Source: a virus
Reading direction: 5' to 3' (one strand)
Length of the DNA: 36,778 bases
IMG/VR virus record: IMGVR_UViG_3300027710_002191
Span: 1 to 36,778 of that record
Part shown: piece after piece, positions 8,926 through 17,713 of the stretch
How positions within the stretch are numbered: position 1 is the first letter of the stretch
Layout of the letters: every line of letters starts with the position of its first letter
Notes under the pieces: generated by a model
What the model saw: the letters and a program-made list of their open reading frames with translations, nothing else
Told to the model about the DNA's origin: nothing
Databases searched by the model: none
Position numbers and translations under genes: made by a program

Positions 8926-11181
8926 TTAAAATCCTCTTCTCATCATTGTGTAGTAAGCATTAAGATATTCTGCGTCAGTAACTTTATCTGTATTTCTACC
9001 TTGTTTTTTAAACAAATTATCAATTTTTTGCAGCATTGATGGTGTTATATCTCCCTTTCTTTTCACCTGTGAGTACACACGGTTTTGTTCGACCTTATCG
9101 GAAAAAAGTGGGCTTGATGTTGTGATTTGAACTTTGTTATTAATATTTTTCAAAGTCAGTCGATTAATCTGATCCCAAGTTAAATGACCGCCGTTTCGTG
9201 CCTCTGCTTCAATTAACGTTTGCATCAAGTCAGATTTAACAGCATTGTAGTGCAACAGTTGTTCTTTATTTTTAGTATCTGTAATACCAATGATATTCAA
9301 ATACGGTTTTAGAGCAGCGGCTATAGTGTTGTCGTTTGCTAAAAACTTAGTGTCTTTTGACTTATCATTAGTCGTTTTAGGATTGTTTACCTCAATATAC
9401 ATCTTCGTTACTTCTTTGTAGTCAGCAGGAGATAACTTATCCGCATATTGATGTAAAATTGATTGGGGCTTGCCTTTAAACAATTCATTTTTGTTGATCA
9501 TAATCATGCTATACACAGTCGGATCCGTTTTTGTAGCTTCCTCATATGTAGCTTTGCTAACGGATTTCAAGCTGCTGATTTGGTTAGGCTCTAAAGCATC
9601 AAAAGCATTGACAGGTATTTGTTCGTATGTCATTTGCCCTGAAACAATCCCTTTATACAAATTATTATAAACTTGGTCTTGTTGATCGCTTTTGACCTTA
9701 TCCATTGCTGCAAATTTTTGGTTTAAAACCGTCTGCGCTTTGGCTTTAACTTCAGGTGAAGCATTGCTATTCCATACGGTGTCATATGCTTGTTGTCTAG
9801 ATTTAGCAGGTTCCTCAGCATATTTACCAAAGTCGCTCGTTAACCATTTATCGATGCGCTGTAGATAATCTCTAGTTTCTGATGCAGGCGGCTGATTGCC
9901 TTTTAACACAGCTTCGGCTGCTTTGCCACCGCCGTTATAGTAAGCCGCAATCACCATTGGGTCCTTGGTTCCGTATTTTTTACTTACCCAATCAACAAAC
10001 TCAAATGCTGCATCGATCGTATCAGCAGGATTATTTAAATCCCTTTTTCCGCCTTTGTTAAAGTCGCCCCAAGTTGCAGGCATAAATTGCATGACTGAAC
10101 GAGCACCTTTAGGGGAAACTTGGTTGTTATTAGATTTCTCACCCGACAAACGTAAACCTAATAAAAGGGGCGCTGCCCACTCCATCCCCTTTTCTTTAGC
10201 GGTATGTACGGTGTAAATGTCTAACCGTTGATCATTATATTTAATACCTTTCATTTGCTCAGGTGTTAAATTGCGCAACTCGCTCACTGCCTGTTGTGCA
10301 GATTGAGGGGGAACATTTAGTGCAGGGTTGCTGTAAGGTTCTACCCCGCTAGATGCAAAATTGACTAAACTCTCAACCTGCTTTTCTTCTAACTTTTGAT
10401 CAATCCATTTATTCGCTTTAAATGAATCACTTAATGAAATTTCGTCTGAGTATTTATTACGATATTGAACTGCACCGCGTAGATCATCGCTTTCAATGAA
10501 CGAATTGATATTTGATACGTGGGTTTGTGAGATTACCCCTAAATATGTATTCTCTGCTTCTAATGCAGATTTACCTTGAAGCTGAGCGACTTTGTTCACT
10601 GCCGCACGCAAATTCAATCTGTTCTCATCAATTGACGTAAAATCCGCAGGATTATCGTTTATGTTTTTTACATACCGTTCCGCAGAAGCTGAATAAACGC
10701 TTTGTTGATATGTATCATTTTCTCTAACTAAATAGCTTTGCAAGGTATTCTTAAATGCAACATTGTCTTTTGCTGCAATTTGGCTAAACATCTTCCGTTG
10801 GTTGTTATTCCCAAGTTTTTCGTTTATTTGATTAACGCCGTCTTGGTAGGCTTTAGAATAATAATCAACAAAGCCGCCGCCTTGCCCATCATCAAAACCA
10901 ACAACATCAATACCTTTCTTATTATAAAAGCCGTCAGTTTGATTGGTCTGCAAATGGTTTTTTAAAGTTAAAAGCTGATTTTCAGCATCCATAACTCTGA
11001 CGCGATCGGCTTCATCTTGATACTGCGAATAAGCTTGCTCACCCGCATTGACCAATCCTACTAAACCATCGATCTGATTACCTACCGCATTAACAGCTTC
11101 ACCAGGTGTTAAACCACCACGCACTTGCACAGAAGGTGTTTGTGCTTCGTTAACTTGAGGTTGAAATACAGGAACTCGCAT
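8926..11181 (-). CDS. Internal virion/ejection protein with lytic transglycosylase domain (751 aa)
   Basis: The protein resembles the ejectosome proteins of T7-like podoviruses. Near residues 335-450 it carries an SLT-type lytic transglycosylase domain: SGEKSNNNQVSPKGARSVMQ with the likely catalytic Glu in GEKS, then FMPATW, then AAYYNGGG. These fit the E..S, GLMQ.MPAT and A.YN.G motifs of the family. It would cut the glycan strands of peptidoglycan during DNA entry. The remaining sequence is long, helical and Gln/Asn/Lys-rich without cysteine clusters, as expected for a protein that unfolds to pass the tail. The start ATG at 11181 overlaps by one base the stop of the gp14-like gene (TAATG), so the two are translationally coupled. 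Confidence 0.85.
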   Translation of the reverse strand: MRVPVFQPQVNEAQTPSVQVRGGLTPGEAVNAVGNQIDGLVGLVNAGEQAYSQYQDEADRVRVMDAENQLLTLKNHLQTNQTDGFYNKKGIDVVGFDDGQGGGFVDYYSKAYQDGVNQINEKLGNNNQRKMFSQIAAKDNVAFKNTLQSYLVRENDTYQQSVYSASAERYVKNINDNPADFTSIDENRLNLRAAVNKVAQLQGKSALEAENTYLGVISQTHVSNINSFIESDDLRGAVQYRNKYSDEISLSDSFKANKWIDQKLEEKQVESLVNFASSGVEPYSNPALNVPPQSAQQAVSELRNLTPEQMKGIKYNDQRLDIYTVHTAKEKGMEWAAPLLLGLRLSGEKSNNNQVSPKGARSVMQFMPATWGDFNKGGKRDLNNPADTIDAAFEFVDWVSKKYGTKDPMVIAAYYNGGGKAAEAVLKGNQPPASETRDYLQRIDKWLTSDFGKYAEEPAKSRQQAYDTVWNSNASPEVKAKAQTVLNQKFAAMDKVKSDQQDQVYNNLYKGIVSGQMTYEQIPVNAFDALEPNQISSLKSVSKATYEEATKTDPTVYSMIMINKNELFKGKPQSILHQYADKLSPADYKEVTKMYIEVNNPKTTNDKSKDTKFLANDNTIAAALKPYLNIIGITDTKNKEQLLHYNAVKSDLMQTLIEAEARNGGHLTWDQINRLTLKNINNKVQITTSSPLFSDKVEQNRVYSQVKRKGDITPSMLQKIDNLFKKQGRNTDKVTDAEYLNAYYTMMRRGF

Positions 11182-11678
11182 TAACTCGCACCCCCTAAAT
11201 TACCTAATGATTGCAATCCGCCTGATTGAGCAAAAGATTGACCGCCCGCCATGAGTGCGTTAAAAATCGGATTGATTGATTTAGCTTGAACACGTAAACC
11301 ATTTGCTTGGTTTTGATAGTTGTTTTTATCGACATTGTGCCCCCAAGATTGCAAAGCAGCGTTGTAGCGCAACGTATCAATATCGCTTTGGCCCTGAATA
11401 TCTGTACTTGCCAAAATATCAATAGCAGATCCTTGAGAAACATCTATGCCGTTATCAGCAAGTGCATTTATTTGACTTGATTTAAATGAGGATAAACCAC
11501 GTTGATAATCCTCAACCTGATTACGACCGTAATCAATTGCACCACGCGCTTGCTGATCTGCTAAGCTCGCATTCATTTCGGCAATTTGTGCCTGTTGTTT
11601 CAAAGCATCTTTTTCGGCTCTAGACTTCTTGTAAGTACTAAGCGCATTGACTCCCGCTATTGCAAGTTGTGGCAGCAT
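11181..11678 (-). CDS. Internal virion protein, T7 gp14-like (165 aa)
   Basis: An Ala/Gln-rich helical protein with little aromatic content. It begins MLPQLAIAGVNALSTY, then a KQQAQIAEMNASLADQQARGA helix, and ends in a Gly/Ser-rich tail (LQSLGNLGGAS). This composition, and position between the gp13-like and transglycosylase genes, match the T7 gp14 virion-core family, whose members form the outer-membrane part of the DNA ejection channel. The conserved stretch NALADNGIDVSQGSA is the most gp14-like part. The stop overlaps the next start by one base. The start at 11678 is one base from the stop of the upstream gene. Family call is by pattern; channel role is inferred. Confidence 0.75.
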   Translation of the reverse strand: MLPQLAIAGVNALSTYKKSRAEKDALKQQAQIAEMNASLADQQARGAIDYGRNQVEDYQRGLSSFKSSQINALADNGIDVSQGSAIDILASTDIQGQSDIDTLRYNAALQSWGHNVDKNNYQNQANGLRVQAKSINPIFNALMAGGQSFAQSGGLQSLGNLGGAS

Positions 11679-12140
11679 TTAAGTCACCATTACAAACGGA
11701 TGAAATAATTCGCCGTTCGCCCCATATGGTTCTGCATCACCGATTTTAAAACCTAAATGTTCAAGAAAATTTACGGCAGAAGTATTAGCAGCATGCACAT
11801 GATTTTCTAAAATTCCGTAATTTTCTTTCATTTCTGCAAAGATGTGTTGAACTTGCTTCAAAAACTCTTTTTTAAAGTTTTGAATAAAGACAGTACCAAG
11901 AAGCCAAGGGCATCCAACATTTCCGATCATACTTGTTAAACCTACACCGCAAATAAAAAGCAATTTTCCATTTACAATAACGGCCCAAGCATCACGTGAA
12001 TATTTCACGCTCATTTTAATTTGCCATTGAAAGTTATCGTTGAAATAGGCTTTCATTTCTTCTTTATCAGCTGGACGCAAATTCTCTACTAAAATACGAA
12101 TGTCTCGATCAGTAGGTTTACGTATCTCAATATTTGTCAT
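11679..12140 (-). CDS. Gp13-like GNAT-fold virion protein (153 aa)
   Basis: Related in pattern to T7 gp13 (internal virion protein A). The C-terminal HAANTSAVNFLEHLGFKI corresponds to the VGNTSHIRFLKTIGAVF stretch of T7 gp13, including the N..A..F(L) helix typical of GNAT folds. The N-terminal EIRKPTDRDIRILVENLRPAD also fits that family. In T7 the protein is needed for virion maturation; acetyltransferase activity is not established. Its ATG overlaps the stop of the tail tubular B gene by four bases (ATGA), so it belongs to the same translationally coupled late operon. Confidence 0.8.
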   Translation of the reverse strand: MTNIEIRKPTDRDIRILVENLRPADKEEMKAYFNDNFQWQIKMSVKYSRDAWAVIVNGKLLFICGVGLTSMIGNVGCPWLLGTVFIQNFKKEFLKQVQHIFAEMKENYGILENHVHAANTSAVNFLEHLGFKIGDAEPYGANGELFHPFVMVT

Positions 12141-14134
12141 TTGAATTCTACCTCCATTGCCAATAGCTTCATTGGTAAAGGTTTACCATGTTTGATCGTA
12201 ATTTGTAGGTCTTTTTGGTATGCACTGGCAACAGGGATTTGAACAAAACCAGTGATCAATTCTAAAGGTTGTCCATAGTTTTCTAACCCCCTTGGCTTAT
12301 GCTCTGTAAGGTTATTCGAATCCGTTCCCGCAAGTATGTTTTGGGTGCTCAATACACGAAGATGCACATTCGTAGCTACCTTGGGTTTTGCAGGATGACT
12401 CGTATCTGATATCAATGGTAAAGTTTGAATTTCACCCTCATAGCTTAAGCCAATCCACACATTAGATAATGCTCTATCTAATGTTATTGAACCACCTGTT
12501 ACGGTTTTCGGTGGCTTCACTCCCCCATCAGCGAAAACCGATACCTCACGCCCTTCTAGCCAATCTAAACCTGTAATTGTAGTTGTGGGTGCGCCTTTAT
12601 ATTGAATTGAGCTATCAAGCAAACAATGCTCTTTAATGTCGCTATGTTGACGCATCATCATACGTTCAATCGTGCGAATACTTCCGCGCTCAATAACACA
12701 ATATAAAACCGTTTGGTCTTCTTCAGGAATTGCAGTTACAGATAGATATTTGCCATCTGTGTGTTGTTCTGCCCACGCCCATACTTGTTGCTGAGGATCG
12801 TACGTAAGAGATAACAAAACGCCGTCATCACGTACAAAAAAGGCAATGTTTAAGGGGTTGCGTACCAATGCACAGTCAATAATTTTGTGTCCATCAAACA
12901 GATGCGGACACATGATCGATAAATCCATCACTTGATAGTAAGCGTTGTAACCCTGTGATAGCGATAGCTCATGTACATGCCCTGTCTGATCCGATGCGAA
13001 CAAAGCCGCGCCGCCAACCTGTACAGGTGTTACATCATTTGCACCAACGTAAGATTGTGGCTGTACACTAACACTTGCAGCTGTCATCGCCCCATCAGAT
13101 GATAATTTCCAAACTGCACCGCTTGTAAGCACCATTAATTCACTAATTGGAACAAGGTGCTTAACACCATTACCGTCACGTGCTGCAAATCGAATTTGAA
13201 TAGAATCTGTGTCCTGTAATGGGATGTGATATGCAAAATTATCATCTGTCGCCGTTCGTGACATACGTAGCCATTGAGGTGCTTGATTCCCACCGCCATA
13301 CACTTTACGCTGACCGTAATACGCAACTGCCGTTGGATAGTATTCAAAAGGGTTACGTATTAAAGGGGGTGTAATTGCCCCATTCGTTTCGATATAGTCA
13401 TCCGTAAAACTTAGCTCTGTTGTTTCACCAATGAAACTTGCTAACCCTGATCTTAATTTAAATACGTTATATCGAGTCGCACCTGGCACTGCATCCCATG
13501 ATAAAACGTTATTGTTGCCTGAAAGTGTTAAATCGTTTTTTAAAACTGGGGACTTTTCCGAAGCCTGTGATTCGTTATCCTCATTTACAGCAGTGACTTG
13601 ATAAACATAATCACGCTCAACATATCCAGTGGTAGAAGGTTTATTAGCAACTCCAGTTAGATTTTGGGGTTGAGCCAAGCCATACCCAACTGATACCAGT
13701 TCAGTTTCCCATAATGTTGCACTTTTTCTAATAATTTTTCTTGGAGCATAATTAGGATGTGTAATGGTGATTACATCTGCTGATTGTGCGTAACGCAATT
13801 GCATTAAATGTGCGGCGGTGTAAGGTAAATCTAATTCAATAGGCTCATTTGCTTCATTTAGCAGAATTCCACCGTCTGCATAAAAATTAACTTTACCCTC
13901 GCGTATAGCTAAAACAACAGCTTGTTCTTCACTAAATACGAATGGTAATAATCGAATTACTCCTGCTGATAATGGGTAATGATGTACATAGCGTAATCCT
14001 GCACGATAGGTTAAACCTCCATACAGTTCCACATAAAAGTTTTGACATTTAGCCACGCCAGTTTGGTACTTAGCTTGGTCAAATCGTCCAAACATTTCAG
14101 ATGATACGATGCCACCATTAAATGAAACTTGCAT
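12137..14134 (-). CDS. Tail tubular protein B-like tail protein with a fibronectin III-like domain (665 aa)
   Basis: The N-terminus (MQVSFNGGIVSSEMFGRFDQ followed by AKYQTGVAKCQNFYVELYGG) is the hallmark opening of the podovirus tail tubular B/gp12-like nozzle family: N.G..S.....R.D..KY..G...C.NF......G. Residues about 155-250 look like a fibronectin type III module, ending with ITSW-like strands (NVLSWDAVPGATRYNVFKL). The rest is beta-rich, consistent with a beta-propeller tail nozzle below the gp11-like ring. It overlaps its neighbours by one base upstream (gp11-like) and four bases downstream (gp13-like), in the order expected for T7-type tails. Confidence 0.85.
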   Translation of the reverse strand: MQVSFNGGIVSSEMFGRFDQAKYQTGVAKCQNFYVELYGGLTYRAGLRYVHHYPLSAGVIRLLPFVFSEEQAVVLAIREGKVNFYADGGILLNEANEPIELDLPYTAAHLMQLRYAQSADVITITHPNYAPRKIIRKSATLWETELVSVGYGLAQPQNLTGVANKPSTTGYVERDYVYQVTAVNEDNESQASEKSPVLKNDLTLSGNNNVLSWDAVPGATRYNVFKLRSGLASFIGETTELSFTDDYIETNGAITPPLIRNPFEYYPTAVAYYGQRKVYGGGNQAPQWLRMSRTATDDNFAYHIPLQDTDSIQIRFAARDGNGVKHLVPISELMVLTSGAVWKLSSDGAMTAASVSVQPQSYVGANDVTPVQVGGAALFASDQTGHVHELSLSQGYNAYYQVMDLSIMCPHLFDGHKIIDCALVRNPLNIAFFVRDDGVLLSLTYDPQQQVWAWAEQHTDGKYLSVTAIPEEDQTVLYCVIERGSIRTIERMMMRQHSDIKEHCLLDSSIQYKGAPTTTITGLDWLEGREVSVFADGGVKPPKTVTGGSITLDRALSNVWIGLSYEGEIQTLPLISDTSHPAKPKVATNVHLRVLSTQNILAGTDSNNLTEHKPRGLENYGQPLELITGFVQIPVASAYQKDLQITIKHGKPLPMKLLAMEVEFK

Positions 14135-14688
14135 TATCTAGCCTCGTACATTGAGCCTTGGTAATCAGGACGTTTTTCAATTCGATGCTGCTGTAAATCA
14201 TTGCGGATAGCTTTTGCTTTTTCAGACTCAAACAACTGCAACATTGCACCTTGCTTTTCTTCGCTTTGACTTAACGGGCCTGCAATACGAGCTGCTATGA
14301 GATATGACAATGCGATCTTAAACACTGGCGGTAAACGCGCTAAATCTTTTACGTCACGTACATAACGTAAAATGGGTGATGGATCGTTAGTAAAAAGATG
14401 ATCGCCTTCTATATAAAAGCGTTCACCTGATTCAAGTTGAAACGTTTTAATAAAGTCGCTTGGGAGAACATATGCGATTCTTGCTGTATATCCTGCATCA
14501 ATATTCAACGCAACACTCGCCACTGCAAAAGACCATTGGTGCTCATCATCCAATAACTCTTGTCTGCAAATTGGATAATAGGTATTACACAAATTTGCAT
14601 GTGGTGTTCTTTCATTAAGATCATTAACAACATAGCCCTGTGCAAGATGCGACAGGGCTAGATTGCAAAGATCAACAATTGATCTCAT
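14134..14688 (-). CDS. Tail tubular protein A-like head-tail adaptor (184 aa)
   Basis: The opening MRSIVDLCNLALSHLAQGYV, the NTYYPICRQELLDDEHQWSFA segment and the LPSDF motif are typical of gp11/tail tubular A proteins. In those, I.(D/N)..CN.AL..LG, a Y...R...L....W.FA helix and YLPSDF recur. The protein forms the dodecameric ring that joins portal and nozzle. The length of 184 aa is close to the T7 homologue (196 aa). The stop overlaps the nozzle gene start by one base, and acb2 lies just upstream (16 bases). Confidence 0.85.
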   Translation of the reverse strand: MRSIVDLCNLALSHLAQGYVVNDLNERTPHANLCNTYYPICRQELLDDEHQWSFAVASVALNIDAGYTARIAYVLPSDFIKTFQLESGERFYIEGDHLFTNDPSPILRYVRDVKDLARLPPVFKIALSYLIAARIAGPLSQSEEKQGAMLQLFESEKAKAIRNDLQQHRIEKRPDYQGSMYEAR

Positions 14689-14704
14689 AAGGGTTTACCC
14701 TGAT

Positions 14705-15031
14705 TTAACAATTTGTTGGTTGTGCCACGGCTCGAACAAGAGCCATAATTCCTGTCTGAATATCTGTCTTACCAATTGCAGCCCAACGCAATGGCTCTGC
14801 TTCTTGGAAACGCTCAAGCTCTTGACACTCATCACTAGCAAAATCATTTGGCGCAAATTTTGAGTTAAATGCCGCAGCTTTCTTCACTTCTAAATCTGTA
14901 TCAAGACGGCCTACAAGCTCAGCTTGCAAAGCTAGCAGTTCAGCACCTTTCTCTTTAATGCGATTCATTAAATCAACTTCTTCTTGAGAAAGTTCACGAT
15001 AGCCTTTGATTTTGCGGTGTTGGTTTTCCAT
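14705..15031 (-). CDS. acb2: Acb2-family cyclic-oligonucleotide sponge (anti-CBASS), 108 aa
   Basis: The N-terminal half MENQHRKIKGYRELSQEEVD and C-terminal LRWAAIGKTDIQTGIMALVR are the signature helices of the Acb2/Tad1-hairpin family. These small phage proteins bind cyclic di- and trinucleotides and so block CBASS (and in some relatives Thoeris) signalling. I start at the ATG at 15031, which has AAAGG nine bases upstream. The ATG at 15073 lies inside a terminator stem and lacks a ribosome site. With this start the family's ligand-contact residues as I recall them, Tyr11 and Lys26, fall exactly at 11 and 26. About 14 extra residues (around 52-78) enlarge the loop compared with the roughly 94-aa Pseudomonas protein. 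It sits between capsid and tail genes, behind a hairpin. Activity is inferred. Confidence 0.85.
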   Translation of the reverse strand: MENQHRKIKGYRELSQEEVDLMNRIKEKGAELLALQAELVGRLDTDLEVKKAAAFNSKFAPNDFASDECQELERFQEAEPLRWAAIGKTDIQTGIMALVRAVAQPTNC

Positions 15032-15063
15032 ACTTAAACGCCTTTGTATGTGACTGTTTAGTG

Positions 15064-15089
15064 AAAAGCCCATAATCGCATGGGCTTTT
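15064..15089 (-). terminator. Hairpin terminator/attenuator between the capsid module and acb2
   Basis: AAAAGCCCAT (15064-15073) and ATGGGCTTTT (15080-15089) form a perfect 10-bp stem with a 6-base loop. On the minus strand the stem ends in TTTT, giving a modest terminator after the HeH gene. On the plus strand the tail TTTTTGGTTTTATT is richer. Partial read-through would set the expression of acb2 and the tail genes below that of capsid. Confidence 0.6.
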
Positions 15090-15094
15090 TGGTT

Positions 15095-15370
15095 TTATTG
15101 CAAAAGTTCAGATTCTTCTAGCAATGCCACAAGTTCAGCCTTCGTTTCACCGCCGTTCAGCTCGATCCCTTTTGCAACTGCCGCAGCGGTTAGAGCTTCT
15201 TTATTCATGCGCGAATAATTTGTTGAACCATCTGAATTGACTTGCTTTGGATTAATGTCATCAAACCAAAGTGCTGTTTCACCTTCGGGTACCACAAATA
15301 CTTCACCTTCTTGAACTAGGCGATCGTTGTAGAAACCCTTTTGGTTTGCGCGTACTTGCTTGTGATCCAT
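15095..15370 (-). CDS. Small protein with HeH/LEM-like C-terminal domain (91 aa)
   Basis: The C-terminal half, MNKEALTAAAVAKGIELNGG then ETKAELVALLEE, is a HeH/LEM/SAP-like helix-extended-helix motif. It is commonly found in small phage proteins next to the capsid gene. The N-terminal half (MDHKQVRANQKGFYNDRLVQ followed by EGEVFVVPEG) reads as a small beta domain with a metabolically neutral, possibly virion-associated role. It is encoded three bases after the cement gene and ends just before the hairpin at 15064-15089. Specific function unknown; a structural or DNA-end accessory role is inference from position. Confidence 0.7.
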   Translation of the reverse strand: MDHKQVRANQKGFYNDRLVQEGEVFVVPEGETALWFDDINPKQVNSDGSTNYSRMNKEALTAAAVAKGIELNGGETKAELVALLEESELLQ

Positions 15371-15373
15371 GTC

Positions 15374-15778
15374 TTATGCTCCTGCATAAACTGGATAAGC
15401 TGCCTGCACGTCTCGGTGATTTGAGATATGTGCATAGACAGTACCCGCTGTGAATGGGCCGCTTGCAACCACGTAGTTCAGACGAACATAACGCTTAGGT
15501 TTTACTGGCAACATTACTTCACCAACTAAACCTGAATTTAACTCTGCACCTGTATAGGCACGTGAAGTTTCTACCGTAGTCCAAGTGCTGTTATCTGAAG
15601 ATTCTTGCAATTGAACTGTGATAGTTGCAGTTGTTGGAAGTAAGTTTTTACCACGTACCAAAACTGGCAAACGGTTTACGCTTGTAGAAGCTTTTTGCAA
15701 ATCTAGCGTGTCCGTTGATGCCGCTGTTGATGTGATGGCTTGATCCATCGACATCACAAGTAATTTATCGATTAACAT
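15374..15778 (-). CDS. Bbp16-like capsid cement/decoration protein (134 aa)
   Basis: It begins MLIDKLLVMSMDQAITSTAA and continues with beta-rich segments containing ITVQLQESSDNSTWTTVETS and PKRYVRLNYVVASGPFTAGT. This is the pattern of the Bbp16 capsid cement family of BPP-1-like phages, which form spikes or clamps on the outer capsid surface. It follows the major capsid gene by nine bases, as in that group, which supports the assignment. No cysteine, no signal peptide. Confidence 0.8.
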   Translation of the reverse strand: MLIDKLLVMSMDQAITSTAASTDTLDLQKASTSVNRLPVLVRGKNLLPTTATITVQLQESSDNSTWTTVETSRAYTGAELNSGLVGEVMLPVKPKRYVRLNYVVASGPFTAGTVYAHISNHRDVQAAYPVYAGA

Positions 15779-15787
15779 ACTTACTCC

Positions 15788-16783
15788 TTAAACCACACGA
15801 GATTCAGTGTTAAGCAAAGCATCAACACGACGAATTGGGATACCGTCGAACTTAGTGATACTGCGACCGCCCTGTTCTTCTGTTGTAATGCGTACGTTTG
15901 AACCCTTAACGCTTTGACGACGTAAGAATTGCGAAATGGTACGGTTAGCATAAATTGCAACACGACCATTTGTTTTTCGTGGCAATAATTCCGCAGCTTG
16001 TGCCAAGAGATCAAACAGATCTGCGCCTGCACTTGCATCTTTGGTTAGTGCAGTTACATCGATGTTTGCAATTCGAACAACCGCACGCCAGTCGCGAACT
16101 GTCACGCCCGCATTCCAAACGAAATGAGTACGTAGCACCTGGTGCATTAAGCCGTTAGCATCTTTATCAGTTACTTCACCAAGGTTACGGATTTGCAAAC
16201 CGCCTTTGGTGCCTTTTGGATAAATGCCGTGAACAGTGTCTTTATGCCAAACAACAAACCAAATTGAAGTGTTGTTGTTGCCTGTGCCACCAGCATCCAA
16301 AATGTTGCGTTTATTTGCAGGATTGGTTTGTGCAATGTCGTTATAACGCGGTGCAAAACCAGTAAATGCCGCAGGCGTGTCACGTGAGTTGCCATATAAA
16401 ATGGTTTCACCCATGTTTTGTGACATGCCTTCAACAAAAGCAGCATCTTCACTTGCACGCCACTCTTGTGGGTTTTGTTCCATATCATAAAGTTGCTTAT
16501 CAACTTCGGAATATGATTCCAATAATCCGCAAGTATCACGAACTGCTGCTGTTGCAGATTTCTCAGCAGGAACACCGTAGTTTAATAAACGCCATGCACC
16601 ACGTGGCAAACCTGTACGTACTGTAGTTTTATGACCAGTACCGTCATTTGCTTCAACCCATACCATGTCATCAAGCATTTCATTGCTTGCTGTGAGGATT
16701 TCAATTACTGCGCTTTCGGGCGTCTGTCCGTAGCGCGCAGCTAAATCCATCAATGTAGGTTGTAATTGTGCGACTAAAGACAT
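15788..16783 (-). CDS. Major capsid protein (331 aa)
   Basis: The sequence is typical of BPP-1/epsilon15-type HK97-fold major capsid proteins. MSLVAQLQPTLMDLAARYG opens it. VRTGLPRGAWRLLNYGV sits at residues about 55-72, YSEVDKQLYDMEQNP around 92, an E/FVEGMSQNMGETILYG helix around 115-130, and the FDGIPIRRVDALLNTE segment near the end matches the P-domain closing strands. The length of 331 aa is usual. It is encoded directly after the scaffold gene (14 bases), and the Bbp16-like cement gene follows. High expression is expected; codon use is the most regular in the window by eye. Confidence 0.9.
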   Translation of the reverse strand: MSLVAQLQPTLMDLAARYGQTPESAVIEILTASNEMLDDMVWVEANDGTGHKTTVRTGLPRGAWRLLNYGVPAEKSATAAVRDTCGLLESYSEVDKQLYDMEQNPQEWRASEDAAFVEGMSQNMGETILYGNSRDTPAAFTGFAPRYNDIAQTNPANKRNILDAGGTGNNNTSIWFVVWHKDTVHGIYPKGTKGGLQIRNLGEVTDKDANGLMHQVLRTHFVWNAGVTVRDWRAVVRIANIDVTALTKDASAGADLFDLLAQAAELLPRKTNGRVAIYANRTISQFLRRQSVKGSNVRITTEEQGGRSITKFDGIPIRRVDALLNTESRVV

Positions 16784-16797
16784 ATGAAGCCCTCTGA

Positions 16798-17418
16798 TTA
16801 TTGTTTATCGCCGTACCAAAGTTGACCGAGACTAGGCGCTGAATTAGATCCTTTACCAGTAACCATGTTGTCAGATTCCAACAACTTGCCTACTTCGGTC
16901 ATAAATCCAATTACATCGGGATGATTGCCAAGTCCGCTATTTAATAGAATCTTAGCGATATTCCCCCCACGTGGTAAGGTGAAAGCCTTTTGCGCTGTCA
17001 ACAGGCTTTGTTGCAATTTATCACCGCCGTATTCAGCATCTGCTTTTGCAGCATCGACCCAAGATCGAATTGTTTGCTGTTGCTGTGCGGCTTGGCGTTG
17101 CTGCATCTGTACCCCCAAATCGACAAGCTTTTGCACTGCTTCTTGGGGCATTTTGAACTGCTGACCTAGTTCCTGAAGTACTTTTGAATCATCGCCGTTC
17201 AACTCAAAACCTTCAGGCATTTGAAAATCGCCGTATTGAATTGGTTGTTCAGCATGTTGTTCACCACCTAGTAAAACTTCTGGTGTTGCTGCTTCAGTTG
17301 TAGGAGGTGTTGCACCTGGTTGATCAACTGTTGGGGGCGTTGTTGAAGGTGCTTCTGCAACTGGAGGGGTTGCGGGTGCATCATTCGTTGTCGATGGTGC
17401 GTTGTTTTGCTCGCTCAT
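16798..17418 (-). CDS. Scaffold protein (206 aa)
   Basis: The first 50 residues are a low-complexity Pro/Thr/Ala/Glu tract (APATPPVAEAPSTTPPTV and similar). A helical core follows with GEELGQQ-type stretches: LQELGQQFKMPQEAVQKLVD then a Gln-rich helix. It ends with a short basic tail (LGQLWYGDKQ). This composition, and position just before the major capsid gene, identify it as the internal scaffold of a podovirus procapsid. Its 5' end overlaps the Bbp19-like gene by 38 bases in another frame. Confidence 0.8.
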   Translation of the reverse strand: MSEQNNAPSTTNDAPATPPVAEAPSTTPPTVDQPGATPPTTEAATPEVLLGGEQHAEQPIQYGDFQMPEGFELNGDDSKVLQELGQQFKMPQEAVQKLVDLGVQMQQRQAAQQQQTIRSWVDAAKADAEYGGDKLQQSLLTAQKAFTLPRGGNIAKILLNSGLGNHPDVIGFMTEVGKLLESDNMVTGKGSNSAPSLGQLWYGDKQ

Positions 17419-17713
17419 TTTTCACCTGTTCATTTTTAAGTTTGATGTTATTGAAATCTTCTTTCTGCATTTCTAACCAAATGTCAGTATTGATTTCGGT
17501 AATTGTCCCGATGATGAATAAACCCATTTCTCTGCGACCTTCCATAAATGCAAAATCGCTTGGATGTGTTCCGTTTGCATATGTTGGTTGCATTACTGAA
17601 GCACGATTGATCAATCGCATTAAAACGCGCCGACCTTGCTCGGTATCTAAAACCTGAGCTAAATCTGCATTGGCTTGTTCAATTTCTTGTTCATAAATAC
17701 TTTTCTTAGGCAT
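17381..17713 (-). CDS. Bbp19-like small phage protein (110 aa)
   Basis: The start at the ATG at 17713 is preceded by GGGAG nine bases upstream. A TTG six codons earlier would be deeper inside the portal gene and is less likely. The pattern ANADLAQVLDTEQGRRVLMR followed by LINRASV, and HPSDFAFMEGRREMGLFIIG, is the Bbp19 family signature in BPP-1-like phages (R.VL..L, ..E GRR.mGl.i). The function is unknown. It lies between portal and scaffold, overlapping the portal gene by eight bases and the scaffold by 38, so expression is tightly linked to head assembly. Confidence 0.75.
   Translation of the reverse strand: MPKKSIYEQEIEQANADLAQVLDTEQGRRVLMRLINRASVMQPTYANGTHPSDFAFMEGRREMGLFIIGTITEINTDIWLEMQKEDFNNIKLKNEQVKNERAKQRTIDNE

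Noticed and set aside
15032-15073. Longer N-terminus for the Acb2-like protein
   Set aside because: The upstream ATG sits in the terminator stem, has no ribosome site, and adds 14 residues that do not belong to the family.
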